Assembly (NCBI RefSeq): GCF_000521505.1
Contig: NZ_CP003915.1
Span: 186,001 to 250,000 of the forward strand
Length of the DNA stretch: 64,000 bases
Origin: Advenella mimigardefordensis DPN7
GTDB lineage: Bacteria > Pseudomonadota > Gammaproteobacteria > Burkholderiales > Burkholderiaceae_B
Direction: 5' to 3'
Part shown: one piece after another, positions 37,120 through 46,474 of the stretch
How positions within the stretch are numbered: position 1 is the stretch's first letter
How the letters are laid out: each line of letters starts with the position of its first letter
The notes under the pieces: generated by a model
What the model was told of the DNA's origin: nothing
Seen by the model: only the letters and a program-made list of their open reading frames with translations
The model's database searches: none
Program-made: the position numbers and the translations under genes

Positions 37120-38362
37120 AAAACGGTTGGTGCCGGCCCTGTTCCTGATTGTGATTGTGTTGCTGATTATTATTGCCATTTTGTGGTGGCGTGAACATCG
37201 CAGTAATGACAATCCTGTGCAGAAGGTCTCGGCCACGGATGAACAGATAGAACGCGGACGCTATGCCGTCAGGGCTGCAGACTGTGCCGCCTGTCATACC
37301 GTCGAAGGCGGTGGCCTGTTTGCCGGCGGCTTTCCCATGGAGACTCCTTTTGGCACGGTTCATGGCAGCAACATCACGCCTTCAGCTGATTATGGTATTG
37401 GTCGCTGGACCCGGGAAGACTTTTATCGCGCCGTCAGAGAAGGTATCACACCTGGCGGACGGCATCTGTATCCGGCGATGCCATACAACTCCTATCATTC
37501 AATGAGTGATAAGGACCTGGATGATATCTACGCCTATCTGATGACCCGACCGGCCATTGATGTGCCGACGCCCGAAAATGATCTGCCGTTTCCATTCAAC
37601 CAGCGTTTTCTGATGATTGGCTGGAACCTGCTGTTTCAGAACAAAGACCCGCTGCCAGCCGTCTCTTCAGGCGACTCCGAATTATGGGTGCGAGGGCGCT
37701 ATCTGACAGATGTGTTGGGGCACTGTGCGGAGTGCCACACGCCACGCGGCATGTTCGGCCAGATGGATCTGGCCCAATCGCTCAAGGGCGGCACGCTGGG
37801 GCGCTTCAAGGCAGCGGATATCACGCCACAGGCGCTGGCAGAACGCGGCTGGACACCCGACGATCTGGCTCAATTCCTGGCTACAGGTAATGCGCCGCAA
37901 GGCTCTGCCTTCAGCGAAATGCATATGGTGGTTGCCCTTAGCACGCAGTACCTGACAAAAAACGATATGAAGGCGATGACCACGTATCTGATGGGAGACC
38001 AACCGCCAGCTCCTAAAGTGGCGCAACTGACGCCAGGCGGCGATCAGGGCAGGACGCAGTACCTGAATCTGTGCGCAGGTTGTCACGGTGTTTCGGGAGA
38101 GGGCAAACCGAATGTTGCGCCGGCAATGGCAGGCAATGCAACCATCCGTCAGGCCGATGCCACCAACCTGATCGCATCGATTTTTGACGGTCTGCCCGAG
38201 CAGGCCTTTCCCGGTCATGGCAATATGCAAAGCATGCCCGGCTTTGCCCGTAAGCTGAATGATCAGCAGATGGCGGAACTGGTGAATTACACTCGTACAA
38301 CCTGGGGTGGTTTGCCAGGAGATATTACAGCAGCGCAGATTGGCGCCTTGCGTGAGCATTGA
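37112..38362 (+). CDS. Membrane-anchored tri-haem cytochrome c subunit
   Basis: 416 residues. One N-terminal membrane helix (residues 7-26) anchors a periplasmic domain with three haem c motifs: CAACH at residue 58, CAECH near residue 206 and CAGCH near residue 322. It matches the alcohol/aldehyde dehydrogenase cytochrome subunits and the cytochrome part of NicB-type hydroxylases. It should take electrons from the [2Fe-2S] subunit and hand them to the quinone pool or an oxidase, in place of an FAD subunit, which is absent. It overlaps the [2Fe-2S] gene by eight bases. Confidence 0.88.
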   Translation: MAKKRLVPALFLIVIVLLIIIAILWWREHRSNDNPVQKVSATDEQIERGRYAVRAADCAACHTVEGGGLFAGGFPMETPFGTVHGSNITPSADYGIGRWTREDFYRAVREGITPGGRHLYPAMPYNSYHSMSDKDLDDIYAYLMTRPAIDVPTPENDLPFPFNQRFLMIGWNLLFQNKDPLPAVSSGDSELWVRGRYLTDVLGHCAECHTPRGMFGQMDLAQSLKGGTLGRFKAADITPQALAERGWTPDDLAQFLATGNAPQGSAFSEMHMVVALSTQYLTKNDMKAMTTYLMGDQPPAPKVAQLTPGGDQGRTQYLNLCAGCHGVSGEGKPNVAPAMAGNATIRQADATNLIASIFDGLPEQAFPGHGNMQSMPGFARKLNDQQMAELVNYTRTTWGGLPGDITAAQIGALREH

Positions 38363-38564
38363 ATGGATTGGTTGCGCTATCAGCAATATCAATGACAGCG
38401 TGAGCGCAGGAGGGGCCAGGAGGCGGGGCACCATTCAGTTGATGTTACCGTCTCCTGGTTGATGATCACGGTGGTCGCCAGGTACGTCCTTTCAAATCAC
38501 AGCCGGGCATGAGCATCTCAACTGAAATTATTGCGTTTGCAGGTATCAGCAAAGGAGAGCGTTG

Positions 38565-39227
38565 ATGAGAAAAGTCATCGTTGGTGCATTTGTGAGTATG
38601 GACGGGGTCATGCAGGCGCCGGGCGGACCACAGGAAGATCCTGTGGGGGATTTCCGGTATGGCGGCTGGCTGGTGCCCTATTTTGACGACACATTGGGTG
38701 TCAAGGTTGGAGAAATCTTCGCCCGCCCCTTTGACTTGCTGCTGGGGCGAAAAATCTATGATATTTTTGCTGCTCATTGGCCGTATGTCGGCCCGGAAGA
38801 ACCGCTAGGCGCCTTGTTCGATCAGATAGAAAAATACGTTGCCACCCGTAATGAGCATTTCAAGCCGAGCTGGCAGAACAGCCAGGTGCTGGGCGCAGAC
38901 GCAGTGGCGGCTGTACGCAAGCTGAAGGAGCAGGAAGGGCCGGATCTGCTTACCCAGGGTTCGACTGACTTTCTGCAAACGCTGCATGCCCATGATCTGG
39001 TCGACGAGATGTACATCATGATATTTCCGCTGGTGCTGGGCAAGGGCAAGAAGTTGTTTGCAGACGGGGCAGCGCCGGCGGCATTTAACTTATTGAGCAC
39101 TCAGGCGTCCGATAGCGGCGTCATCGTCAACCACTACGTGCGCGCCGGTGATATCGAAACGGGTTCGTTCGCTGCCGACAACCCATCGCCCGCCGAACTG
39201 GAGCGCCGCAGGCAGCTTGGCCTATAG
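38565..39227 (+). CDS. Dihydrofolate-reductase/RibD-C-like family protein
   Basis: 220 residues from an ATG seven bases after AAGGAG. It opens RKVIVGAFVSMDGVMQAPGGP and later has DLLLGRKIYDIF and LLTQGSTDFLQTLHAHDLVDEMYIMIFPLVLGKGKKLF, the YyaP/YwjB-type RibD C-terminal fold. These proteins bind NADPH and are of unknown physiological role; a folate function is not implied. It stands alone between the hydroxylase genes and the Liv transporter. Confidence 0.83.
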   Translation: MRKVIVGAFVSMDGVMQAPGGPQEDPVGDFRYGGWLVPYFDDTLGVKVGEIFARPFDLLLGRKIYDIFAAHWPYVGPEEPLGALFDQIEKYVATRNEHFKPSWQNSQVLGADAVAAVRKLKEQEGPDLLTQGSTDFLQTLHAHDLVDEMYIMIFPLVLGKGKKLFADGAAPAAFNLLSTQASDSGVIVNHYVRAGDIETGSFAADNPSPAELERRRQLGL

Positions 39228-39540
39228 ACGTGTGACCCTGTTGGGCGGCACTGACGGTCCGGCGGCATGACGCGATTAACAGACGGCGTTTAAGTGCCTC
39301 CGCCCAGTCACAAGTTGGATCACGGCGACGCTGGCGCTGTGCGCAGAGATTGCGTTTGCCACTATCCGATGAGCTGGATCAGCAGTTTTTATTAACGTTT
39401 TCCCTTATTGCATCTGTAATAGTACTCGTTGTACCTTAATAATTAATTGAGTGTTTAATTATTTAATCATTCAGACCATTCAAATCACATCAGGGAATGC
39501 GTTTTCACGCAATCGCCAGCCATCATTGTTGGAGTGTTTT
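39228..39540. other. Intergenic region ahead of the Liv operon
   Basis: About 310 bases with no gene. The 3' half is strongly AT-rich and holds the AATTAATTGA element described separately; the remainder shows nothing recognisable. Confidence 0.6.
39436..39470. promoter_or_regulatory. AT-rich element A (before livK)
   Basis: Contains AATTAATTGA (39441-39450) followed by TTTAATTATTTAAT. Similar sequences precede nicC and the TetR gene of this block, which suggests a common regulator site. It lies about 70 bases before the receptor start. Confidence 0.45.
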
Positions 39541-40677
39541 ATGAAATATCTCACGTCAGGTATCAGTGGATTAATGCTTGTCAGCTGTGCGGCGGTCGCT
39601 GCGGAAGGCGCCGGGCCGATTAACATCGGCGTCATACAACCCTTGACCGGTTCTGTCGCGTATAACGGACAAGCCTATGTCAGAGGAGCAAAGCTGGCCG
39701 TTGCACAACGCAATGCACAAGGCGGCGTGAATGGCCGACAGGTTCAATTGCAGATCGAGGATGGTCAATGCCAGCCGGCAAACTCGGTTAATGCTGCGGA
39801 AAAACTGATTCAGCGCAACAAGGTGCCCGTGCTGGCTGGCGCGTTCTGCAGTTCGGCGACGGCCGCGGTGATGGCGGTGGCCGAAAAATACAAAATTCCA
39901 CTGTTATCCGGCGTTTCCTCGAAAGCGGATCTGACAGAGAAAGGCATGAAATACTTTTTCCGATCCGCTGAAACCGACAGATTGATGGCCAGGACATTCA
40001 GCAAGATACTGGCTGAGGACCTCAAGCTCAAAACGGTGGCATATATCGGGGTCAATGATGATTGGGGGCGCGGTGGCGTAGAGGATTTCGAAAAGGATCT
40101 GAACGCTTTTGGGGTCAAGTCGGTCATGAAAGAATATTTCGACCATGGCACCACCGATTTTTATACGCTATTGACCAAACTGCGAGCACTTAAGCCCGAC
40201 GGTGTCTTCGTGGCTGCAGAAACGCAGGATGGTTCCATCCTGGTGAGACAGCTCAAGGAATTCGGCATTGAAACCAAAGTGTTTGGTGTCGGCTCATGGG
40301 CAACCGCCGATTTTATCGGCTTGACCGGCGAGGCCTCGGAGGGCATTTATGCTGCGGTGCCTTATGTGTCCAATATGAAGGGCGAGCGCAATGCCGGGTT
40401 TGTTGATAGTTACAAGAAACAATACGAGCAGCTCCCAGGCAAATACGATGCTTCGGGTTACAACGCCATGAACATTCTGATGCAGGCGGTTGAGCTTGCG
40501 GGCTCCGATGAGCCGGAGAAAATTCGTGATGCACTCTACAAGACAGACTACCAGGCGCCCAACGGACGATTCCAGTTCACTGAAAAAGGCGAAGGATATG
40601 GTTTTGATACCGTGCTGGTGCAAATCCAGGGCGGCAACACACATGTCGTCACACAGGCGCGCACCGAGAAGCCGTAA
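39541..40677 (+). CDS. livK: Branched-chain-type ABC transporter substrate-binding protein
   Basis: 378 residues from the ATG behind GGAG; an upstream in-frame start is rejected. A signal peptide ends at AAVAAEG. The Leu/Ile/Val-binding fold is shown by INIGVIQPLTGSVAYNGQAYVRGAKLAVAQRNAQGGVNGR at the mature N-terminus, FCSSATAAVMAVAEKYKIPLLSG and YDASGYNAMNILMQA. The family also binds aromatic acids. Placement directly before nicC-nicD-nicX-nicF suggests nicotinate or a related pyridine acid as ligand. Confidence 0.85.
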   Translation: MKYLTSGISGLMLVSCAAVAAEGAGPINIGVIQPLTGSVAYNGQAYVRGAKLAVAQRNAQGGVNGRQVQLQIEDGQCQPANSVNAAEKLIQRNKVPVLAGAFCSSATAAVMAVAEKYKIPLLSGVSSKADLTEKGMKYFFRSAETDRLMARTFSKILAEDLKLKTVAYIGVNDDWGRGGVEDFEKDLNAFGVKSVMKEYFDHGTTDFYTLLTKLRALKPDGVFVAAETQDGSILVRQLKEFGIETKVFGVGSWATADFIGLTGEASEGIYAAVPYVSNMKGERNAGFVDSYKKQYEQLPGKYDASGYNAMNILMQAVELAGSDEPEKIRDALYKTDYQAPNGRFQFTEKGEGYGFDTVLVQIQGGNTHVVTQARTEKP

Positions 40678-40708
40678 TTGCCTGGGCTAACAAAATAAGG
40701 AAATCGGC

Positions 40709-41581
40709 ATGGAGTTATTACCGCAATATATTGCTAATGGGCTTGTCATTGGCTCGTTTTATGCGCTGTCCGCGCTGGGTCTGACATTGATTCTGGGCCT
40801 GATGCGCGTCGTCAATTTTGCCCACGGCGAACTGTACATGGTCGGCGGCGTAATGGGGTGGTGGGCTACAACGCGTCTGGGACTGGATTTTTTTTCCGGA
40901 CTCCTGCTTGTCGCTGTTGTGCTGGGCACTTTCGGCTGGTTGATTGACCGCTTTCTGATTGAGCGAATCAGGGATCAGGGTGAAGAACCGGGGATACTGC
41001 TGACTATCGGTCTGTCTATTTTTCTGGCGAATACTGCTTTGCTGCTGGTGGGCACCGCGCCGTTGAAAATAGAATCGCCAATGGCTGGCGGTCCGCTCTT
41101 TCTCGGCCCGATCGTGTTAACCAAGGCACGCCTGTTCGCGGTCGCTGTCAGTATTGCGTTAATGATTATCACGTATCTGGTTATCCAGAAAACCCGTCTG
41201 GGCCGTGCGATGCGGGCGACCTTCCAGGATCCCATGGCAGCCAAACTGGTGGGGATCCGCACCGCGAATATCTACGCAGGCACATTTGCCATGGGCACGG
41301 TGATTGCCTCCCTGGCGGGTATGCTGCTTGGGTCCATTTACTCCACTCAGGTGTCTATCGGGGGGCTGGTGAGTATGAAAGCGTTTGTTGTCGTCATTCT
41401 GGGAGGCATGGGCAGTTTTGCAGGCGCTATTGTGGGCGGGTTGCTGCTGGGTCTGGCTGAAGCCTTGTGGGGCGGCTACGTCGCTACCGGGTGGGTGGAT
41501 ATCATCGGTTTCATACTGGTGATTCTGACCCTGCTGTTTCGTCCTTATGGATTATTTGTTAAACGCGCGGAGAGAGCATGA
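40709..41581 (+). CDS. livH: Liv-type ABC transporter permease (LivH)
   Basis: 290 residues, eight predicted helices. Typical LivH sequence at the start (NGLVIGSFYALSALGLTLILGLMRVVNFAHGELYMVGG) and near the end (VVILGGMGSFAGAIVGGLLLGLAEAL). It pairs with LivM to form the membrane channel. It begins 31 bases after the receptor gene and its stop overlaps the LivM start (ATGA). Confidence 0.92.
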   Translation: MELLPQYIANGLVIGSFYALSALGLTLILGLMRVVNFAHGELYMVGGVMGWWATTRLGLDFFSGLLLVAVVLGTFGWLIDRFLIERIRDQGEEPGILLTIGLSIFLANTALLLVGTAPLKIESPMAGGPLFLGPIVLTKARLFAVAVSIALMIITYLVIQKTRLGRAMRATFQDPMAAKLVGIRTANIYAGTFAMGTVIASLAGMLLGSIYSTQVSIGGLVSMKAFVVVILGGMGSFAGAIVGGLLLGLAEALWGGYVATGWVDIIGFILVILTLLFRPYGLFVKRAERA

Positions 41582-42573
41582 AGATCCAACGTAATTGCCT
41601 GACGGCGTTCATGCTGCTGGCAGCGGTACTGCCATTTATCGTCAGCGATCAGTATATTTTGCACGTAGCCATCATCGTGATGTTCTACGCCGTACTGGCC
41701 ACAAGCCTGAACCTTGTGGTGGGCTATGTGGGCGAGTTTTCACTGGGGCATACGGCTTTTCTGGGAACGGGGGCGTATGCGGCAGCGCTGCTCTCGACCC
41801 AGGCTGGCTGGCCGATGTGGGCCACCATTCCCGCAGCCGGATTGTGTGCCGCCATCATGGGAACGATGATCGGCGCCATTACGCTGCGACTGCACGGGCC
41901 GTTTTTCGTCATCATTACCCTGTCATTTTCAGAAGTATTGCGCCTGATTGCCAATAACTGGGTCGCGGTCACAAAAGGGCCGATGGGTATTGCCGGAGTG
42001 CCGCAGCCGGCACTGTTGGCGCAGATAGATACGCTGGCGGGCAAACACTTTTACTATGCCATCGCCTGGCTGCTGCTGGCTATTGCCTTATACCTCGCAT
42101 ACCGCTTTGTGAATTCCAACGCTGGTCGGGCTGCAGTGGCCATTCGTGAAAACAGGTATGTCGCGCAGTCTATCGGCATTCGTCCGCTGAACTACTCCAT
42201 GATGGCACTGGTACTGGGTGCATTTCTGAGTGGCGCTGCCGGTGGTTTCTATGCTCATTACATTTCATTTGTCGGGCCGGAGATGTTCCGGTTTGCATTC
42301 ATGGTCACCATGATCACGATGGTGCTCATCGGTGGCAAGGGGACGCTGATCGGACCTCTGGTGGGCGCGTTGCTGGTCACGTTTCTTGAAGAGTACTTGC
42401 GGGAAGCACAGGAACTGCGGTTGTCACTGTTCGGTCTGATCGTCATTGCGATTGTGTTATTCATGCCCAATGGCATCATGGGATTTGTTACCCGACATCG
42501 TGAAAAGCGGGAGCAGAACCAGGCGACGCCGGTGAATGTGAATGTAAGCGGCACCAAAAGGAGGTCAGCATGA
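41578..42573 (+). CDS. livM: Liv-type ABC transporter permease (LivM)
   Basis: 331 residues, about ten membrane helices. Signatures are NLVVGYVGEFSLGHTAFLGTGAYAAAL, an EVLRLIANNWVAVTKGPMGI segment, and MVTMITMVLIGGKGTLIGPLVGALL in the C-terminal part. Forms the heterodimeric channel with LivH. Overlaps LivH and LivG by four bases each. Confidence 0.92.
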   Translation: MKIQRNCLTAFMLLAAVLPFIVSDQYILHVAIIVMFYAVLATSLNLVVGYVGEFSLGHTAFLGTGAYAAALLSTQAGWPMWATIPAAGLCAAIMGTMIGAITLRLHGPFFVIITLSFSEVLRLIANNWVAVTKGPMGIAGVPQPALLAQIDTLAGKHFYYAIAWLLLAIALYLAYRFVNSNAGRAAVAIRENRYVAQSIGIRPLNYSMMALVLGAFLSGAAGGFYAHYISFVGPEMFRFAFMVTMITMVLIGGKGTLIGPLVGALLVTFLEEYLREAQELRLSLFGLIVIAIVLFMPNGIMGFVTRHREKREQNQATPVNVNVSGTKRRSA

Positions 42574-43385
42574 TCAACATGAACACGCAAGCGCAGAACA
42601 GGAAGCCTGGCGGTGTCTTGCAGATCAATGGTTTGTGTAAGTCATTTGGCGGTATACATGCGGTCAAGGACATCAGCTTTAACGTGAATCGCGGTGAAAT
42701 CGTCGGCTTGATCGGTCCCAATGGCGCCGGCAAAACGACATGTTTCAACCTGATCACCGGTTTCTATGCGCCTACTTCCGGAACGGTCCACTTCGATGAA
42801 CAGGAGGTGACGGGTGAAAAGCCGTATAGCATGGCGCGCCGGGGCATTGTACGCAGCTTTCAGAAAACCAATATTCTGAAAAACCTATCGGTCTTTGAGA
42901 ACGTGCTCACCGGTCACTATATTGAAGCACGCCAGCCTATTTGGAAAACGTTTTTTCCCACCGCAAAAGTGCGGCAGACAGAAGCGGCGATCCGCGATAG
43001 TGCGGCACGCATTGTCAACACTATCGGTTTATCGCGTCAGATGAACCTGCCTGCGGCCCAGTTGTCCTGCGGCGAACTGCGTTTGCTGGAGGTGGCGCTG
43101 GCACTGGCTGCGAAACCAAGAATTCTGATGCTGGATGAGCCGGCTGCGGGGCTCAATAGCCACGAGGCCCGGGAGTTTGGCACCGTACTAAGGAAACTGC
43201 TTGGTGGTCTGGTTGAATCTATTCTGATCGTCGAGCACAACATGGGGCTGGTCATGAACGTGTCTGATCGTATTGTTGTCATGCATTTCGGTCAAAAGCT
43301 GGCAGAAGGGACACCGGAACAGGTTCAGAAAAACGAGAAAGTGGTGGAAGCTTATCTTGGTGCAAATGCAAAGGAACAATCATGA
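42570..43385 (+). CDS. livG: Liv-type ABC transporter ATPase (LivG)
   Basis: 271 residues. Walker A GPNGAGKTT near residue 50, signature LSCGELRLLEVALAL (Cys in place of the usual Gly) and Walker B ILMLDEPAAGLN. The insertion between Walker A and the signature, with RSFQKTNILKNLSVFENV, is typical of LivG. It energises transport together with LivF and overlaps it by four bases. Confidence 0.92.
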   Translation: MINMNTQAQNRKPGGVLQINGLCKSFGGIHAVKDISFNVNRGEIVGLIGPNGAGKTTCFNLITGFYAPTSGTVHFDEQEVTGEKPYSMARRGIVRSFQKTNILKNLSVFENVLTGHYIEARQPIWKTFFPTAKVRQTEAAIRDSAARIVNTIGLSRQMNLPAAQLSCGELRLLEVALALAAKPRILMLDEPAAGLNSHEAREFGTVLRKLLGGLVESILIVEHNMGLVMNVSDRIVVMHFGQKLAEGTPEQVQKNEKVVEAYLGANAKEQS

Positions 43386-44149
43386 ATGCAATAGCGTCGC
43401 CACAGCGATCGGGTTTGGATAATGAGAGTGCTGCGGTCAGTCCGATGCTGCAAATCCGGGACCTGCACGTCAGCTATGGAAAGACCCAGGCACTGCATGG
43501 GGTCGATTTGCTGGTTCAACAGGGCGAGGTAATTGCCCTGATCGGCGCCAACGGCGCCGGAAAAAGCACTACGTTGCGGGCCATCTCCGGGTTGCTCAAG
43601 CCGACGCAGGGACAGATTATTTATCAGGGGAATAATATTGCCGGCGTCTCTGCCGATCGCATCGTTGCCCAGGGTATCGCTCAGTCGCCAGAAGAACGCC
43701 ATATCTGGCCGACCATGACGGTGTACGAAAACCTGGCTTTGGGCGCCTATCTTTGCAAGAAGGATACGGAAGTAGAGCGGCGCGTGGCGCTTGTGTATGA
43801 CCGTTTTCCCCGATTGAAAGAAAGACATCGTCAACTGGCTGGCACGCTCAGCGGGGGCGAACAGCAGATGCTGGCCATCGGGCGTGCCCTGATGTCCGAA
43901 CCCTCGCTGTTGCTGCTGGATGAGCCCAGTTTGGGACTGAGCCCGCGCATGGCTGAAGAGGTTTTTGAGTTTGTCAGGGAAATCAATACGCATGGCGTGA
44001 CGGTGATCCTGGTTGAGCAGAACGTCTATAACGCGCTATCGGTGTCTACGCGCGCTTATGTTTACGAAACAGGCAAAGTGGTTGCTGAGCGGGAAGCGGC
44101 GGGTTTGCTGGACGATCCTGAACTACTGAGTGCGTATCTGGGAGCCTGA
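43382..44149 (+). CDS. livF: Liv-type ABC transporter ATPase (LivF)
   Basis: 255 residues. Walker A GANGAGKST near residue 55, the LivF-type QSPEERHIWPTMTVYENLALGA, signature LSGGEQQMLAIGRAL and Walker B LLLLDEPSLGLSP. The N-terminus has about 20 extra polar residues compared with the family norm. Last gene of the Liv operon; nicC follows after 107 bases that contain a second AT-rich element, so the catabolic genes probably have their own promoter. Confidence 0.92.
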   Translation: MNAIASPQRSGLDNESAAVSPMLQIRDLHVSYGKTQALHGVDLLVQQGEVIALIGANGAGKSTTLRAISGLLKPTQGQIIYQGNNIAGVSADRIVAQGIAQSPEERHIWPTMTVYENLALGAYLCKKDTEVERRVALVYDRFPRLKERHRQLAGTLSGGEQQMLAIGRALMSEPSLLLLDEPSLGLSPRMAEEVFEFVREINTHGVTVILVEQNVYNALSVSTRAYVYETGKVVAEREAAGLLDDPELLSAYLGA

Positions 44150-44180
44150 CCCGTTCGGAGTGTCAGGTGCTCCGCAAGCT

Positions 44181-44213
44181 TATAAATTAATTAATTGGTT
44201 ATTTAATAAATGA
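44181..44213. promoter_or_regulatory. AT-rich element B (before nicC)
   Basis: Contains AATTAATTGG (44189-44198) followed by TTATTTAATAAAT, resembling the elements before livK and the TetR gene. It lies about 45 bases upstream of the nicC start. Confidence 0.45.
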
Positions 44214-44256
44214 TATATGTCTTGGTGCATATGTGATTGAAACTGGAGTGGAATGT

Positions 44257-45486
44257 ATGTCGAAAACTTTGAAAGTAGGAATCATTGGGGGTGGTATCGG
44301 AGGCGCCGCGCTGGCACGCGCGCTGCAACTGCGTGGCATAAAAGCCTACGTTTTTGAACGTGCGCCGGCCTTTGGTGAAATTGGCGCCGGCGTGCAGATG
44401 ACGCCTAATGCCGTCAAAGTACTCAAGGCGTTAGGACTGCAGACGGAACTTGAACGGATCGGCTTTTTGCCCTCGGCCATGGTGGGGCGTAACTGGGATG
44501 ATGCACGTGAACTTTTCCGTACGCCGTTGCAGCAGGTGTGCCGGGATAATTTCGGCGCTGATTTTCATCATGTCCACCGCGCGGACCTACACGCCATTTT
44601 GTGCAAGGATATTCCGGCGGAGCAGGTGACATTCAATACGATTTGCACCGGTATTACGCAAAATGCCGACTCTGCCACGGCACACTTTGAAGACGGCTCG
44701 ACATTTGAGGCCGATATTATCGTAGGGGCTGATGGTATCCATTCGGTCGTGCGCGATTCACTCTGGGGCGAGGATCAGGCCAGTTTTACCGGCCATATGT
44801 GCTGGCGTGCACTGGTGCCGGTAGCGCAGCATCCTTTACCTTTTGTGAGCCCGGACGCATCGTTCTGGTTTGGTCCCAAGGCTCATATCGTTACTTACTA
44901 CGTCAAGGGTGGCGCGGCGGTCAATATTGTCGCGGTCAACGAAAGTGAAGGATGGGTTGCCGAGTCATGGACTGAGCCGAGTACCCGTGAAGAGCTGCTG
45001 GCAGCTTATGACGGTTGGCATCAAAACATTATTGATCTGCTGGAGCAAACCGATCCTGATCAAACCTTCAAATGGGGACTGTTTGACCGGGATCCGATGA
45101 AACAGTGGACAAAGGGCAGGGCCACGTTGCTTGGAGATGCGGCGCATCCAATGCTTCCTTTTCTGTCACAGGGAGCAGCGATGGCACTGGAGGATGCTTT
45201 TGTGCTGGCCGAGATGATTGCTCATTTTCCGGCAGATCATGAGGCGGCTCTTCGAGGCTATGAAGCCGAGCGGCTGGCCCGTACCGCCCGCGTCCAGCTT
45301 GAAGCACGCGAGCGTGGTCGTACGTACCATCTATCGACGCCTGAAGAGCAGCGTGCTCGTGACGAGGCGCTCAGAAAGCAGCAGGCGGAAAACCCCAACG
45401 CTGTCGGCATCAAGGCCGAATGGGTCTATGAATATGACGCGACTCGTTGCAAAGAGCGGATCGGCACGATGGAAACGCAAGTATGA
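44257..45486 (+). CDS. nicC: FAD-dependent monooxygenase, probable 6-hydroxynicotinate 3-monooxygenase
   Basis: 409 residues from the ATG eight bases after GGAG. FAD-binding GIIGGGIGGAALARAL at the N-terminus, the ADGIHSVVRDSLWG (DG) motif, and LLGDAAHPMLPFLSQGAAMALEDA (GD motif) place it in the salicylate/6-hydroxynicotinate hydroxylase group. The following three genes are clear nicD, nicX and nicF homologues, so its likely reaction is decarboxylating hydroxylation of 6-hydroxynicotinate to 2,5-dihydroxypyridine with NADH and oxygen. By sequence alone a salicylate- or 3-hydroxybenzoate-type hydroxylase would also fit; the name rests on context. Confidence 0.78.
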   Translation: MSKTLKVGIIGGGIGGAALARALQLRGIKAYVFERAPAFGEIGAGVQMTPNAVKVLKALGLQTELERIGFLPSAMVGRNWDDARELFRTPLQQVCRDNFGADFHHVHRADLHAILCKDIPAEQVTFNTICTGITQNADSATAHFEDGSTFEADIIVGADGIHSVVRDSLWGEDQASFTGHMCWRALVPVAQHPLPFVSPDASFWFGPKAHIVTYYVKGGAAVNIVAVNESEGWVAESWTEPSTREELLAAYDGWHQNIIDLLEQTDPDQTFKWGLFDRDPMKQWTKGRATLLGDAAHPMLPFLSQGAAMALEDAFVLAEMIAHFPADHEAALRGYEAERLARTARVQLEARERGRTYHLSTPEEQRARDEALRKQQAENPNAVGIKAEWVYEYDATRCKERIGTMETQV

Positions 45487-45607
45487 AGACACGGCGACAT
45501 GATGCCAAATGTATTGTTCATTGTGCAGGCAAGTGGGAAGCACAAGCCATGGCGCTATCGCTGCTGAGCCCGCGTCGATTGTGGCAAAACATCAGGAAAT
45601 GAATTCG

Positions 45608-46438
45608 ATGACAAATACTTATCTTTATGGTGCCCATGTTCGGGCCAATGGCATACGTCAGCACTATCTGCGTTTTGGCGGGCAGGCTGATGGCCGGGCA
45701 GCGCGTGATCCGGTACTCGTGATTCCAGGTATTACCAGCCCGGTTGAAACCTGGCGCTTCGTCGCGGAGCGGCTGGGACGGTATTTCGATACTTATGTGC
45801 TGGACGCCAGGGGTCGGGGATTGAGCCAGGCCGATGATGCGCTGGATTACAGCCTTGATGCGATGGCAGCCGACGTCATCGCCTTTGCGCAGACGCTGAA
45901 CCTGGCGGCCTACTCGATCGTCGGGCATTCCATGGGCGGACGAATTGGCATACGCGTGGCGGGGCAGCGGCCGGCCGGACTGAAACGTCTGGTCGCGGTA
46001 GACCCGCCTGTATCGGGACCGGGGCGGCGTCCGTATCCGGCTCAGCTGGACTGGTATGTGGATTCGATCAGGCAGGCTCAGCGAGGAATGAACGTTGAAC
46101 AGATGCGTCACTTCTGCCCGACATGGACCGATGAGCAGTTGCGGCTTCGCGCCCAGTGGCTGCATACCTGCAATGAGCGCGCCATCACGACGAGTTTTCA
46201 TGCATTTCAGACGGATGACATTCATGCGGATGTGGCCCGGATCCATGTTCCGGTTCTGCTGATGATGGCTGAGCGGGGCGATGTCATTCGTGATACCGAG
46301 GCTGAAGAGTTACGGCAGCTATTGCCGTCTATGCAGTGCACGCGGGTAAAGGACGCAGGCCATATGATTCCCTGGGATAACGAAGCAGGGTTTTATCTGG
46401 CTTTCGGAGATTTTCTGGGCCATTCACTGGACCATTGA
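45608..46438 (+). CDS. nicD: N-formylmaleamate deformylase
   Basis: 276 residues; the ATG is nine bases after AGGAA, and a longer in-frame start is rejected. It matches Pseudomonas NicD closely as I recall that sequence: YLYGAHVRANGIRQHYLRFGG, ITSPVETW, VAERLGRYFDTYVLDARGRGLS, VDPPVSGPGRRPYPAQLDWYVDSIRQA and DAGHMIPWD. The catalytic serine is Ser108 in GHSMGG. This alpha/beta hydrolase removes formate from N-formylmaleamate to give maleamate. Cytosolic. The 120-base gap after nicC is unusual for the operon and holds no recognisable element. Confidence 0.92.
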   Translation: MTNTYLYGAHVRANGIRQHYLRFGGQADGRAARDPVLVIPGITSPVETWRFVAERLGRYFDTYVLDARGRGLSQADDALDYSLDAMAADVIAFAQTLNLAAYSIVGHSMGGRIGIRVAGQRPAGLKRLVAVDPPVSGPGRRPYPAQLDWYVDSIRQAQRGMNVEQMRHFCPTWTDEQLRLRAQWLHTCNERAITTSFHAFQTDDIHADVARIHVPVLLMMAERGDVIRDTEAEELRQLLPSMQCTRVKDAGHMIPWDNEAGFYLAFGDFLGHSLDH

Positions 46439-46474
46439 TAACGTGCTTTTACAAGGCAGAAACAGGGAGATATT